Assembly: GCA_029298735.1 (NCBI GenBank) | Contig: JANSLP010000106.1 | Span: forward strand, 30,475 to 94,474 | DNA from: Ophiostoma sp. CBS 140.51 | Lineage: Eukaryota; Ascomycota; Sordariomycetes; Ophiostomatales; Ophiostomataceae | Direction: 5' to 3' | DNA length: 64,000 bases | Part shown: one piece after another, positions 30,890 to 43,437 of the stretch | Layout: every line of letters starts with the position of its first letter | How positions within the stretch are numbered: position 1 is the stretch's first letter | Notes under the pieces: model-generated | Database searches by the model: none | What the model was told of the DNA's origin: nothing | The model's input: only the letters and a program-made list of their open reading frames with translations | Made by a program: the position numbers and the translations under genes

Positions 30890-32850
30890 TTAGAAGAGCA
30901 TACCCTTGGTCTGCTTGACCTTACTGACGTCAATGTTGCGGATGAAGAGCATCCAGATGAGCGCCAGACCAATGACACCCGTACCGGCCGCCAGCATGCG
31001 CGTCTGGGCATAGCCGTACGACTCTTGGATGGCCGTGCGCGTGGCGTTGCCGACGGGGTAGTCGAGCTGTGTGTAAATGTCCTCGTAGATGTTGTCAAAG
31101 TTGTCCAAGGCGTCGGCGGGCAGGTACATGTACAGCGCCTTGGCGAACGTGTTTTGCCAGATGGCGCCGCAGATTGTGGAACCGGCGCCGTCGCCGACGG
31201 TGCCGACGACGTTGAGCAACGCGAGAGCGGTGGCGACGTGCTGGTGGTCGACGGCGGCAAGGATGGCGACTTGCTCGATGAGGATGAACACGGATCCGCC
31301 GATGCTGATAAAGATTTGGCACATCACCAAGTAGCCCACATTCTGGTTGGGCCGACGGAAGTAAATCATGAGGCCCTGCGCAAAGATGTAGAGCGGGACG
31401 GCAATATACAACAGCCACTTGAAGCGGCCGGTGCGGCGGATGACGTAGCCGACACCAAGAAGAAGGACGCCGGAGACGACATCAAAGGTGTCGCCGACGT
31501 AACCGGCCTCGGCCACGGTCAAATCGTTGACCACCATCAAAAAGGACGAAAAGTAATAGTCCCAGCAGTAGTAGGAAATCTGGTAGGTGACGTCGAGCAG
31601 ACAAGCGCCAATCACGGTGCGGTCCGACAGGATGCTGTAGTTGATCATGGGCTTGGGGGCAATCTTCCACTCGTAGACGACAAAGAAGCAGAGGACGGCG
31701 AAACCGACGACAATCATGGCGATAATGTAGCCGGAAGCCCAGCCGTTGGGGGCCAGCGAAGCCAGGTCGAACGGCAGGTAAAACACGGCCAGACCGCACG
31801 AGAAGAGGAAGACGCCGATGACTAGCTGTGGTCAGTAAACAATCCAACTTGGATTCTGTGGGGTAGGAGACGTACTGTCAAACTCAATAATGTAGAACCA
31901 GATGCTCTGGGCGAGAGTGCGGTTGTTCTTCTCCTGCGACCGGAACCCAAAGTTCTCAGCCTTTTTGAGGCTGCGCTTCAGAATAAAGTAGAGCGGTGCG
32001 GCGACAAACGGCAGGATAATAGCGAAACAGCCAAAAGTCCAGCGCATGTTGTCGTAGACGGCATCGTCGGCCGCCTTGGGACCAGCAAACGCCGAGATGA
32101 TGTAGGGCGACGATGTGAACGCGTACGCCAGACCCCGGCTCTTGACCGTCGTCACATCGGCCGTAATCACGTCCACACAGTACGTCATGCCGTAAAAGCC
32201 AATATTATAAAAGACGTAGGCGGCACAAAACGTCGGCAGGTTGTTGCAGGCGGCCATCATAATCAGACCTAGCAGGGCACAGGCAATCATGCACAGGAAA
32301 CCCTCGGCACGGCCCCACATGTCCATGATTTTGGAGAGGGGAATGTACACGGCCGCCGACATGGCGTCAGAGACGACGTAGATTGTCGTGAGGAGGGCAT
32401 GCGATTCCCAGTCCGATGTCAGGAACGGGATGAGGTTAGACAGGATCGACGACTGCATTGCGTTGACAAAGTAGAGCATCCAGATGCTACAGACGTTAGC
32501 GGTGTTCTTTGAATACAGCATCGGTGTGTTGTTACCGTCCCTGTCGGGCCGGGGGCCGGGGGGGGGGGGGCTCACTTGAAGAGCACGGCAGCAAGATGCC
32601 ACTTGCTCCAGCTCAGGGTAATGGCCTCGACATCCTGCACACCCTGCTGCAGGTCCTGGCCGGGCATCTCCATGTCGCGCTTCTCTGCATCGGCATCCTC
32701 GCCGAGAACACCCTCGTCGGCCTCGGCAGCAACGGGGGCAGCAGCGATTTCGAGGTCAGACTTCTCGGCAGTCGCCTTCTCGATGGGAGGCACCTCCACG
32801 GCCGGAGCGGCCTGGATCGTGTCCATGGCGATGGTGGACTCGTGGGACAT
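30890..32850 (-). CDS. MFS siderophore-iron transporter
   Basis: This is a plasma-membrane or vesicle carrier of the SIT/MirB family that imports ferric siderophores. Exons 32850-32576, 32486-31876 and 31821-30890 encode 605 aa. Intron 1 (89 nt) has donor GTGAGC and an acceptor directly after GCTAACGTCTGTAG, restoring LFNIWMLYFVNAMQSSILS. Intron 2 (54 nt) has donor GTACGT, branch CTGAC and acceptor CTAG, restoring EFDIIGVFLF. The first 80 residues are acidic and cytosolic. About 14 membrane helices follow, with the family-typical YVVSDAMSAAVYIPLSKIMD, YYCWDYYFSSFLMVV and SIGGSVFILIEQVAILA. Intron 1 contains a 13-base G run on the + strand. No siderophore synthetase lies nearby. Confidence 0.94.
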
Positions 32851-35800
32851 TTTGAGAGTCGGTTGTCGATAATTGTGTCGATGGTCGAATGACTACTCAA
32901 GGGAACCAGGAACCAGGAAAAGAAGAAACACGGGAGGACACAACCAGGTCGGCGGGCCGCCTTATATGAGTGAAAGTACACGGACGCATCCTCTCGCGGG
33001 TCTGTTCAGTACACACCAGGTCTGCAGAAAACCCACATGTGGGGGTGGAGTGGGTGTTCCCATGCAACCCGCTGATCAACGGAAACGACAGAGCGACAGA
33101 AAAGACGCTGCTCGGTTACTCGCTTGCTGGGTCAGTCTGTGGCCCTTCTTTTTTCCTCTTTTTTTTTGTCTTTCCCACTTCTTTCTGTTGAAAATACGAC
33201 CGTGATATCTCCATGGCGTGCATTGTTCGAACATGGTTAACACCAAACATGGTGCATGGGTCTGTGGGCTAACAGAAAGGATCCTCCGTCCTTGTCGAAC
33301 AATAATGGTGTACGGCAGCCCACTTCCGGCTTCACACCTTGTTTTTCGCCCGTGTCAACACACTTTTCACAGCTGACGTGGCATGGGAAAGAGGAGTAAA
33401 AGCTGCAAAAGTAAAGGGACTGCTCGATGTTTACGCCGCGTCTTCGTTTGTACCCTTTGTCGACTTTTTCCCGCGTTGACAGACTCTTTCATGGAAAACA
33501 ACTCGGCGTGGGTTCGGTTACAGGAGCTGTGGCGACAAAAGAAAAAGAAAACAAGAGGAGAGGACTGAAAAAGTCTGCACAAGGTGGACCACAGTGGACC
33601 AGGATGATGTTGACAAAAGGTCTGTCGAGTGATTGAGAGCGGACGCGTCTTGCTCGCAAGATGATCAGAAAAGGGCATGGTGTGATTGATAATTCGTATC
33701 TAATCTGATAAAATTTGCATCAATTTCCATCTGCTGCGTCCAAGTGGGTAGAAACAGCTCCGTTTCTGCTCCGGTAGTGGGTGGGTACAGGAACAAGTCG
33801 GAGGGAAAGGAGGGTCGTGGGCGGGTACTGATGCGATTGATAAAAAAGTCTCAAAAACAAACTCAAATACCAATGCCCGAAGACGTGCTGTGCACGAACA
33901 AATCCTTCGAGTTGACGGCGGGCGGGGCGTCAAACACTCTAAACTAGCACGATGCAACATGGGAAGGAGACAGAGTCGACGACAAGGAAGAAACTAACAT
34001 CTGATTCGCGGCTGCTGAGCGACAGCATGGACCTTGTGCTTATTCCCATGCAGCTCTTCCCATGCGGCGAACGGGAACCGACCCTCCTTTACCTTTGAAC
34101 ATCCTTTTCGTGGGTGGTTCTATTCCTCTTTTTGACACTCCGTTGACCGTGTCGACCCTCCTCTTGAGCCGCCTCTCAAAAGACCTTGCGGTCTTTTTCT
34201 TGGTTGTACTAGGGGCTTGCTTTTGCTGTTTGTCGCCAGATTCGTCTTTTTGTTATCCATCGGTCGCGCACAGGAAACAAATCCACTCTGCCGATGGAGT
34301 TGTTTTAAAAGTGAGGCCATAGATGGACAGGATGTAAAAAGACCGTGGGTGCTGAAAAGACAACAAGGATTTAAACAGACAAACGATCGTCGTCCTTGAA
34401 GGCCAAGAACTGCCACGAGGAGCCAAGAACACAAGACTCTGGGGGAGCCAAGAGATGATCCCCAGAGCAGTTGACAGCCAAGACAAAAGTGAAGGGAAAC
34501 TGACTGAAGATAAGCCTTATGAAGGCGTACGACCCGCCTGCCAGTGTCTGGGCAGCGCCTGGGCAGTGGGAAAAACTCTTGGTAAAGAGTCTTGGAAAAT
34601 GCTTGACAAAAGTCTTGGGACGAACGACGGAGGCGGGACAGACTCCTGGGCGAGAGCTGGGAAGGACAACAGAGGACCACAGAGTGGACCGGTGTGACAC
34701 GAGTGGGGGCCACTGTCGAACCAGAACCAGGGACCGAAAAAATCGACCCAATAACCACAGTTTCCGAAGGGCCTCCATCCATCCTTTCATATCCCTCACT
34801 TTTCGTCTCTTTTTCCTCTTCTCCCACTTGTTCCTTCCTCCGCACACTATCCGCTAATACGACGGGTACGGCGAGGTACGACCGAGACGCAGCTTTTCCT
34901 TTTCTTTATCATTTTGCGAATAGAAACGAAGAGGTCGAGGAGAAGTTCATTTCGTGGACGTGAAAAGGACGTAAAAAGCAGAGATTTGACTTCCTTCCTC
35001 TTCTGTTCGTTGTCTTTGTACTTTGTACTCCGTACGGAGAACGGAGACAGCTCCGCCTGATATCTCGTTTCTGCTGTTCACGCCTTTCTCGGTTGATTTT
35101 GCATGCCTCTCTGGCCTTGCGAGGCCGCGTACGGAGTACTGCCAAGGCAAAAAGGAGAAGAGGAGAAAAGCGAAGCCCGCCATGGGGCACGCACCAAATA
35201 GACCGTCCCCATAGGGCTGCACTGGGGCAATGGCTGATCGACCTGCTTTGACATTTGCTGTGCAAACTTACTTAGTACAACCGCGTGTGCATGTGCGCAT
35301 GTTTGCATGGATGAGGATTAGATTAGATGGCATGATCAGGACTGACACTTGACACCCCCAAATGTTATTCAGTACGGAGCAAGGTGGAATTGCATAGCCG
35401 CCGGTTCCTTCCATGGAAAGTACAAGTGATTAAACATGCGAGCATGCCATACTGAAGAACACAAAGAGACAAATAAATTACCGGCTGCAACTGTCTCTGT
35501 CACTCTCTCGATTTCCCTGGCGGTTACCTTTTCTATTGTTGTGGCACCAAGCAGGCCAGTCTGACTCTTGTCCCTTATGTAGCCCTTCCCTCATAAATAT
35601 TATTTTGTGTCATCAAAAAGAGGCTCCCATTAAAACTATAAATGGACTTCGAAGAAGTCCCTCATCCCTTTTGCATCTTTTTTTATAATGCGGACAATGA
35701 ACATCCTTGCTTACTTGACGAACGACACCCGTTCAAAGGAGAAAAAGAGATAAGTAACCGCATACAATGGTGGCAGCCGGGGTGAACGTCTCCTTCGTTC

Positions 35801-36289
35801 TCCACGCCCATTTGCTTACTGTGCAAGGCCTTCTCTCCATCAAAAAACGATGAACAACTCGTACAAGCTTTTATTGTAAACAAGCGATCAACAATTTACG
35901 AGGCTGTCTAGGCGTACACTGTTCATATATAGTCTATCCCTACAAGACTCCCCAGATTACTTTTTCTGAACCCATTCGGCCTGCATGGTGCGACTTGCTG
36001 CATAAAACGAGGCTCTGCTGGGAATTGGCAGCAACTTTATTTACTTCTTGACTATGATACCGCTGTCACTGCTTTCCTGCTTTTTCGTAACGAGAAATAA
36101 CGAGAAGCACTTCGTACAAGGTCATTGTATGCATTCCGCTTGCTGTGTACATCTGTGAATACATGACAATATGTCACTGCCTACGATACCGCTGATGCCC
36201 ATCTTTCACGTTTCGTTGCCAACCTTGAGTCCATCTTCACACCACAGCCCACAGCCCACAGCACTTATCCACCAGCCTCACCACAAGTC
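32851..36289. other. 3.4 kb intergenic region, no supported gene
   Basis: Only unconvincing short frames are present. The left end is the siderophore-transporter promoter. The palindromic element TACTCCGTACGGA near 35023 and its variant TACGGAGTAC near 35129 recur, with another partial copy (GTACGGAG) near 35372. Its right end (about 35990-36289) is duplicated in inverted orientation downstream of the pectinesterase pseudogene. Confidence 0.55.
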
Positions 36290-36922
36290 TCACCACGGGT
36301 ACGTGAGGGGGTCAATCCAGTCAATGTTGGGCTGCTGGCCTGTCCATGCCATGAAGACATCCTTTGGCGTCAAGTACGGGCGGGCTTGCTGAGCCGAAAA
36401 CTCCTCGGTGACATTGCCTGCCAACCGCGCCGTCCGGTTGAAGCCGGGCCCGCTCGACCGGTACTCAGCCATGGTCGTGCCGTTGTCGTAGTTGCTGCCG
36501 GTCGTGTACGGCGCCGCCTTGTTCCACGTCGTATAGCCCGCGGGCAAAATACTGGCGTCCATCCACGTGTCCATGTAGACGCTGCGGTGCAGGTCGTTCC
36601 AGGGACGGCCGAGCGAGCATTTCCCTTTGAATTGGTTGGCAATGGTGTCGTTGGCGGCGTGGATTTGTGAGTTGGAGATATAGACGCCGTACTTGTTGGC
36701 AAACGTGGTGTTAGTACCCTTCCAAGCGGTAATGCCGCCGCCGCAGCCGCGCAGCGTCACACGCGTCTGCTGCACCCAGGCCGTTCCGAAGCCTATAGTA
36801 CACGAGGTTAGTCTTCGGCTTGGCTTTCGGAGGGATAGAGTGTAAGTACCATAAAAGAAGTCTGTCTCGCCGGCAATCTCGTTTTCGTAAAAGTACGCGT
36901 TGCCCAGCTTGCCAACATACAC
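35990..36922. repeat. Inverted duplication, copy A (partner about 46985-47930)
   Basis: The 3' half of the pectinesterase gene plus about 300 bp of its downstream flank (through TCTCGTTATTTCTCGTTA and CCAATTCCCAGCAG, read on the minus strand) reappears on the plus strand at about 46985-47930. The flank similarity shows that DNA, not only coding sequence, was duplicated. Outer limits are approximate. Confidence 0.75.
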
Positions 36923-37685
36923 CTAAAATTCAGCCACCGGTCAGCATCGTCCATGTCTGTCAGGGGACGGACGACAAGTCTGTCAAGGGACGTTTTTTGC
37001 TCACCGTATCCTGGTAGCTGTACAGCCCGCACCAGTAGAAGCCCGCGTTGGCATAGCTGATGCTCACTGCCAGAGACTGCCCCGCCGCATAGTCGGCAAA
37101 CACGTTGCGGAAATCAATATTGTACGCGCTGAAGCGCACGTTGCCAAAGGGCGTGTCCGCAGGCACCGCGAACCCTGTTGGGCCGGATCCCGTCAGGCTT
37201 GCATCGAGGGTGGGGGCCACCGTCAGCACCGACGTAAAGGCGTTGTCGCTGTACGACGCGTTGACCACGGCCGCCGACCAGTAGACCTGTACGCCATTGG
37301 CCGATTGGTCGGTGGGATGTTGGGTTTGGCCCAGCAGCGTGACCGGCCCCGGACGTGTAATGTTGAGTTGCTCCGTGTAGTTGCCAGGCAGAATCAAAAT
37401 GACGCGCGCCGAGTCATCGTCGGGCAGCGATGCAATGGCCGACTGGATGGTGCTAAAGTGAGCGCCGGGGGCGCCGTGCGAGCGAGTAGACGACGCCGAC
37501 ACAAAAATTGTGCCCTCGGGGCATCCCTGGAGCGGGTCGGCCGAGGTGGTGCGGCAAGCAAGGTACTGCGACGACGGGGCCGAGGGCGCAGCAAGGGCGG
37601 TAGATGCAAGAGAAGCAAGTGCAAGGAGAGCAGACCCAACGCTGTAGACCGAAGGAATTCTCATTGGCATTCTCATTGGCGACAT
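36290..37685 (-). CDS. Secreted pectinesterase (CE8)
   Basis: The enzyme removes methyl esters from homogalacturonan, opening pectin to polygalacturonases. Exons 37685-37005, 36922-36850 and 36792-36290 encode 418 aa; the introns (82 and 57 nt) have GTGAGC and GTACTT donors and TTTTAG and TATAG acceptors. The start at 37685 gives a signal peptide ending near ASTALAAPS; other in-frame ATGs lie at 37751 and just downstream. CE8 features seen: LPGNYTEQL, YSYQDTVYVGKLGNAYFYEN, GETDFFYGFG carrying a catalytic-type Asp, and KGKCSLGRPWNDLHRSVYMD with the LGRPW motif. The GxTDF(I/F)(F/Y)G motif is slightly atypical (GETDFFYG). No decay is visible, unlike the inverted partial copy near 47 kb. Confidence 0.93.
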
Positions 37686-40600
37686 GTTGGCAATTCGAGG
37701 GTTGTATACAGCATCTTGAGGATCATGTCTCGAGGCTGCCAAGCGACACAACTGCCCGACTTATAAGCTGCCAAGAAAGTTAATGTAAACAGTAGACCAG
37801 AAAATCGTCTTCTTGTTTCGGGCATAATCATCCCGCGATCGATCTCACCCCTGCAAGGAACTGAAATTGCTGATTCGTGGAAGTACAACCGGTCAGGAAA
37901 CCATATATCTCGATGCCACCTCACGGCAACAAAATGCCCTATATGTCCGTTGTAGCAACGCCGTCAAGGGTCGCCGTCAGTAATCGCTGTCGTATGTTCC
38001 GGAGTCAGTTATTTCTTGAAGAAAAACCACAAAGATGCCAGTCGAGTCTTCATACGTGGTGTCAAAATGGATGTCCGCCGTGCTGCGTATCATTTAACCG
38101 AAGAACCACTCTGGATACACCCCAGAGACACCCCACTTTTCAACACACCTACCCCGATTCCCCAGACTTCTCCAAGCGATCGATGCGCTACGTGTGACGA
38201 TCTTGTCATCCAAGAACATGCATGTTGCATTCGACGATTCGTATTGGTGGAAACATTCAGGGCCTGGCCGATGTCGACAATGTCGACTCTGCACACAACT
38301 GCAAAATCACATGAACGGTAAAATACAATAAAATAGCCATTTCTCTTTCTATTCTTTTGATTTTATCTTATTCTCCGAATAAAACCGTTGTAAGCTACAG
38401 AGTGCTCGCCTCTCTAAATTCTCCGCCATCGCTGCACGTGTAGAATCTTCCGTTCCGTGGGATGCTTCCGTGCCTGGGTTGATCTGCCGCTCTCTACAGA
38501 GAGCAATGGGTGGGTGCGTGGCTGGAAAGGGATGAGCAAATAGCGTTGGGACGAAAGAAATGCTCTTCAGATCGAGAAAATATGCGCAGACAAAAGGACG
38601 GCAGGTGAAGTGGCGCATCCGGGAGTAGGTTTGATTTTGGGAATGGTTGATGATCCAATCTACAAGTTTGTGCAGGTATTACGTTAGATATTGTTGCGTA
38701 TTATGCGTTGGAAAGGGGAAGATACTTGTGATTGTATGACTCGTGTGGCTGCAGTGTGGCCCGGTGGCTCTCGGCCAGACTCGTGGATCTGGCGGGCTGT
38801 GAGAAGCACGTACTTGACAACGATGCCCCAGCGAACTCTGCTGATATCGGGGCGAAAGATCGTTCAGGCTTTCCAGTAACTTCCGTAGACATCAGGGCGC
38901 AGGGTCGTCCAGACTTTGCATTCCAGGAACACGTAGACCGTCACCGTTATAAGGTGGATTCCGAGGGCCTGGTCATGCCCTCCTTCAGCAGGACTTTGAG
39001 GAAGTCCACACCGTCCATTGTTGTTGCGTTTGCTGTGTTTGTTGTGAGTATCGTCTTTGCTGCTGTTGTATATTGTGCTTGTTGTGACTGGTATTTTGTG
39101 GTGAGTGCTGTGATTGCGTCTTTTGTTGCTCTTGTTGGTGTTGTTGTTTTGTTGTGGTCATAATGCTTTCATCCAAATGCGTCCGTCCTCTTGATCCCGA
39201 ACAAGTAAAAGCCACCATGACAGCATCGTCTCTGCTTCCTAACACGGATATTTTCCATAGTGCGGCTATTGGTCCTTCCCAGGGATACACATGCAGAGCA
39301 GGAATTGGTTTGCCAACTTCCCACCTCGTCAAACAATGAATCTCGCTGCCTAGACTGCCACTGGACGCATCTCCCTCCGTCTTTCTGCACCTCTGCGCAT
39401 TTCAAACTATAATGCAATCCGCAATAAACAGCTAATAAACATGGTTCTGCAACTTCAAGGACAATCCAACTCGACATTGGATTTGTCGGAACCGGGGAAC
39501 AAGACGAATGTGCTTCAATTCAATGAGATGACCGGCGGATGCGGGCTCGTTGGGGGGCAAGGCAATGGAAACTGTAGATATTGGTGTCCGAGAGATTATT
39601 GTCTAGAGAGGGGTTAGAGGACGGTGATATGCGTGATGCGTATGTATGTGGGACAATATTCCATCTCGAGGTGTTACTTGAATCTTAAATAGAATGTATA
39701 TACGTTTGTGTATGTGTGCGTGTGTGATGCGCAGGATGTTGCAAGTGCCTGTGCGCGGATGCTTACACGAAAAAAAAAGGATTTTAAGAACGCAAGGCAG
39801 CGGGTTGGATGAAGAACAGTGGGTTCAGTTATTTATTTTTTTCCTTTAGAAACGTCTCTCGAGACAATGCAAATTCGGTCAGAAACTAGATTGAATTGGT
39901 TGATCTGCCTGGGGAAGTGGCAGAAACCGGAGGCCCGAGACCTGTAGTTTTCATGTGGTTTTGTATAGCAACTTTAAGCATACAGAGACTCCAGGTCTGG
40001 CGCGCAGCGGTTTTCGCAAGGATTGTGTTGTTGTTGTGAAGAAAAAGACGTCATCGTGGGGAAGACATGGAGCAGGGGGACACAAGCCTGTTTGCGTTGG
40101 CTTTTATATCACTCCTTCCTTTATGGCAAAGGAGAGATATTTCTCGTTTACAAAACCGGTACCTACCTATAATTCTTCGCCACTATTCTCATCGTACCCT
40201 CGCAGCCATAATAAAAATAAGTCTAATCGGCAGTGAGTCGTTCCTCGGACAGCCAAGAAGCACTTGGGGAAATCGACAAACAAGGTCTTTTACTCTCCCT
40301 CCAGCATAGTGACTAAGCCCGCGACCTGTGTCTTCGGTAGCGAGGTATTGGTCCGTGCCAGTTGCCCTGCTCATCTTAGTACTTAATAGACTCCTTACTC
40401 CGGTCTCAAAACTCCTTGGGTGGCGGTCCCAGCACGGCAGTCATGACAGACAGGTGGTGTGTATCGTTAAGCTCGGGGGAGGTTGTGTCGAGGTTATTCG
40501 GCTCAACTAATGCCTCAACCTACACGTATTAACTAAAACGGAAAAAGGAGCTACGTCCTCGTCTACGAAACCTTAACCTTCCCGCATTGCGAGCCAGCCC

Positions 40601-40737
40601 ATAACTAATATACTCTGTCTCTCCTGCTCGCCCTCACCTACCCAATGTTGACTCTGCCCGTCGTCATAAACTCTTCATTTCTTACTTCTTAAGCAGAATG
40701 AAACGCCCTTTTGCTTGAATATTCTCTTCTATATTAC
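37686..40737. other. 3.1 kb intergenic region, no supported gene
   Basis: No frame has recognisable features. A T/G-rich low-complexity tract (TGTTG-type) covers about 39015-39160 and a short TG-rich run lies near 39705-39730. It separates the pectinesterase from the arsenic cluster. Confidence 0.55.
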
Positions 40738-41926
40738 TTATAGGGATAGACCTTTCAAAGATACGCCGTTAACGGAAGACTCTTCTGACCTTTCCAACTT
40801 AAGCCTGTTCTCCTCGCGTTCACTGAAGCGGTCTCCGAGCAGGTCAAAGTGCGGCCGCATAAATATGGTATATTTAACAAGCTCTTCCATACAATCAACA
40901 AGACGGTCGCGGTTCGAGCTGGGTAACATACGGCTGCCCTCTGCCTCGGAGGTAAACTGCGTATACGCCTTCGGCACAGAACTCTGGTTGGGGATCGTAA
41001 ACATACGCATCCACCTACCGAGGATTCGAAGGGAATTCACAGCATTGAAGGACTGGGATCCGCCGCTGACCTGAGCAACGGCCAGTGTCCTGCCCTGTGT
41101 TGGCCGAACCGCTCCTGACGACAGGGGAATCCAGTCAATTTGTTGCTTGAAAATGCCAGTCTATGGTAGCATGGTTAGCAGAGAGTCAGAAATCCGGTCC
41201 TCGAAACATAAAAGTAGCAACTCACTAGGTTCCCGTGCTGTTCGGGACTGATCCAGACGTGGCCATCACTCCACTTGCTAAGTTCGCGTAGCTCCTGAAC
41301 CTTCGGGTGGAAATGGTGAATGTCATCCTTTTGAGGAAGACCGGCCGGGTTGTACACCCGGACATCGCAACCAAGGCGAAAAAGAACACGTGCGGCCTCA
41401 TATGCAAGGAGACGAGAGAAAGACCTATATAGAGCATGAGAAGAATTGTCCATTTTCCTATACTGGAATGGACTAAGAACACTTACCGGCTTCTCAAGCT
41501 GCCATATAAGACGAGGATACGCAAGCGGTCACGCTTTTTCTCCAGGATTTCCGACGCTACCAGCTTCAGGACCGTGCCTAGCTCCAACTGCGCGACCCAG
41601 TCGTCGACAACAAAAGGCCCAGCAAGAAGATAAGGTCGATAATGATCACGGATGGTAGCGTCGTCCTCTTCGACGTCGATAGCGAAAGAATGAAAGGCAT
41701 ATTTCGGGTCAGCCGTAAGCTCAACCGTAGCCCTGGAAGCGTACGAGTTATTCAGGTCGCCGTGGCCAACCAGGGTGTCATGGGAATGTGGATGTTGCAT
41801 AGCCTTGTTGTAGACGGGGGACGAATGGAACAGACAGTTCGCGTAAGAACGATTGAGGGGAATGTTGAATGGCATTTGATGCTTCCGTAGTAACAAAAAC
41901 GGTAATGGGGTTCGAGGGCCCTTCAT
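40738..41926 (-). CDS. arsH: ArsH-type NADPH-dependent FMN reductase, arsenic resistance
   Basis: ArsH oxidises trivalent organoarsenicals and reduces flavin and is widely tied to arsenic resistance. Exons 41926-41487, 41424-41226 and 41160-40738 encode 353 aa from ATG 41926; an ATG at 41875 would give 336 aa, and the conserved part starts only near GDLNNSYASRATVELTADP. Introns are 62 nt (GTAAGT...TATAG) and 65 nt (GTGAGT, CTAAC, CATAG). Flavodoxin-fold signatures: ILVLYGSLRSR joined to SFSRLLAYEAARVL, WSDGHVWISPEQHGNLTGIF, and NSLRILGRWMRMFTIPNQSS. It is divergent from the bZIP gene at 42400 and forms a four-gene arsenic block with ACR3 and ACR2. Confidence 0.95.
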
Positions 41927-42283
41927 TTGGCCTCGACATATTCCTCCGGCGTTGTTTAGCTTTTCTATGAGTCGGTAATTGCCAGAGATTTAAAGGTGAC
42001 AGAAATAAAAAGGAAGACGGTACAGCGATCGGTTTGAGTTTTATATTACCATAATCGCCGCCATTTACCTTAGTGGCCATGGCGGGAAGGTAAAGATGGG
42101 AGTATGGTATTCCTTTCGTATCATTGGCTGAGTGAGACTTCCCCTTGATTCTCTTGCCAAACGTTAATTCCTTGGCGGCGTTGGTTTACATAAACATCGC
42201 CCAAGTCATCCAGCTCCCTTTTCTTTTCCTCTCCCTCTCTTCGTTCGGTTTTGCCGCTGCTTCTTTTCTCCTCCTCACTACCT

Positions 42284-42299
42284 TAGTGATTAGTCACTA
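42284..42299. promoter_or_regulatory. Candidate bZIP operator in ArsH/bZIP divergent promoter
   Basis: TAGTGATTAGTCACTA has perfect 6-bp inverted arms (TAGTGA/TCACTA) around TTAG and contains TTAGTCA, whose complement TGACTAA fits the Yap-response consensus TKACTMA. It lies about 100 bp before the bZIP start codon, so autoregulation is conceivable. No binding data are available here. Confidence 0.45.
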
Positions 42300-42399
42300 T
42301 GTTGACAACATTCAGGTATACACTGACGGCATCTCCTTCTTTTATCCCTCAATACCAGTGTGTGGACTGAGTCGTCGGCCCCTGGCTTCGCGCGCAATT

Positions 42400-43270
42400 A
42401 TGCCTCGGAAGGTAAGCCATGCCAACTTACTTCTTTTACTGCGTCGTTCAATGACTTATCATGCAGAACATATCCCCTGCGGTTAAGAATCTTATCCGCG
42501 ACAACCAGCGGCGATCGCGGGCTCGCCAGAAAGAACTCGTCCAGGATTTGCAGCGCCGGTTGCAAGACTACGAACGGCGTGGCGTGCAGGCAAGTATTCA
42601 CATGCAAAACGCCGCGCGCGCCGTAAGTGAAGAGAATCAGCATCTACGTTCCCTTCTTGCCCGTTACGGAGCGTCGAGTGATGAGATCGAACAACACCTA
42701 CGCCACAATGGTGTGGATCGCGATTATCAACACGGCGAAGCCAAGGGTGGGGGTCGTCACCTTATCTCCTATAATTTCCTTAGCTGTTCCTCTTCGATGA
42801 AAAAGGACCAGCAACATTCATTCCAACTTACCGAGACGCAAACTTCTCGAGTATCGCCGCGTTCGCCGTCACAAATAGGTACTGCGTCGCCCACATCGAC
42901 ATACGACATCCCCAACTCGGCAGACTTACGTTACGACTACAACGTTAGTTTTTCACGCCAAGACGAAAGCGACACAAAGGACTTAGACAACGAGGGTCTG
43001 TCTTTCTTCAATGAAATTACCGAAGTTGCAACCAAGTCTGGTGGCGAACCAAAGCCGTATCCACAAACGGATACGCTTAAAACAATTAATGTTTCTCGCA
43101 TAACAGCCTCGGGCACGGAGATGCCTTGCGAACTTGCAGCGTCCATCGTCGCCGATGTACAAGGTCATGGTGACCAAACTCTAGTTTATCCCGCCTTAGG
43201 TTGCTCCGCAACAAAGAAATGTTTGGTGAGGAATGTCACGATACTTGACTTGATAGACAAGAATATCTGA
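42400..43270 (+). CDS. AP-1-like bZIP transcription factor within arsenic cluster
   Basis: Exon 1 (42400-42411) encodes only MPRK. A 55-nt intron (42412-42466; GTAAGC donor, TGCAG acceptor) joins it to NISPAVKNLIRDNQRRSRAR; the protein is 271 aa. The basic region DNQRRSRARQKE is followed by a heptad-like helix (LVQDLQRRLQDYERRGVQAS, then IHMQNAARAVSEENQHLRSL). The rest is Ser/Thr-rich, and near the C-terminus GCSATKKC presents a C-x5-C pair, plus an isolated Cys in EMPCEL. By position it corresponds functionally to yeast ARR1/YAP8, which activates ACR2 and ACR3; similarity beyond the bZIP region is not evident to me. The regulator role is inference from location. Confidence 0.85.
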
Positions 43271-43437
43271 GTTGGATTCTGTGAGGATGGTTCTATTGTA
43301 GGCAAGGGTGTGTGTGTTTAATAACATAGTGCTATACGCGATTATGGTGAAATAATAAGTATCTTGTACTTCAGCTTGTCCGCCGCGTCATTTGTTGCGG
43401 ACCTCACCTCGCCTTTTTTTATCCTTTAACAAAGAGC

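Noticed and set aside
34120..34845. 241-codon minus-strand frame in the intergenic region after the siderophore transporter
   Set aside because: Composition is low-complexity and no family, signal peptide or splice structure is visible; it overlaps equally long frames in other phases.
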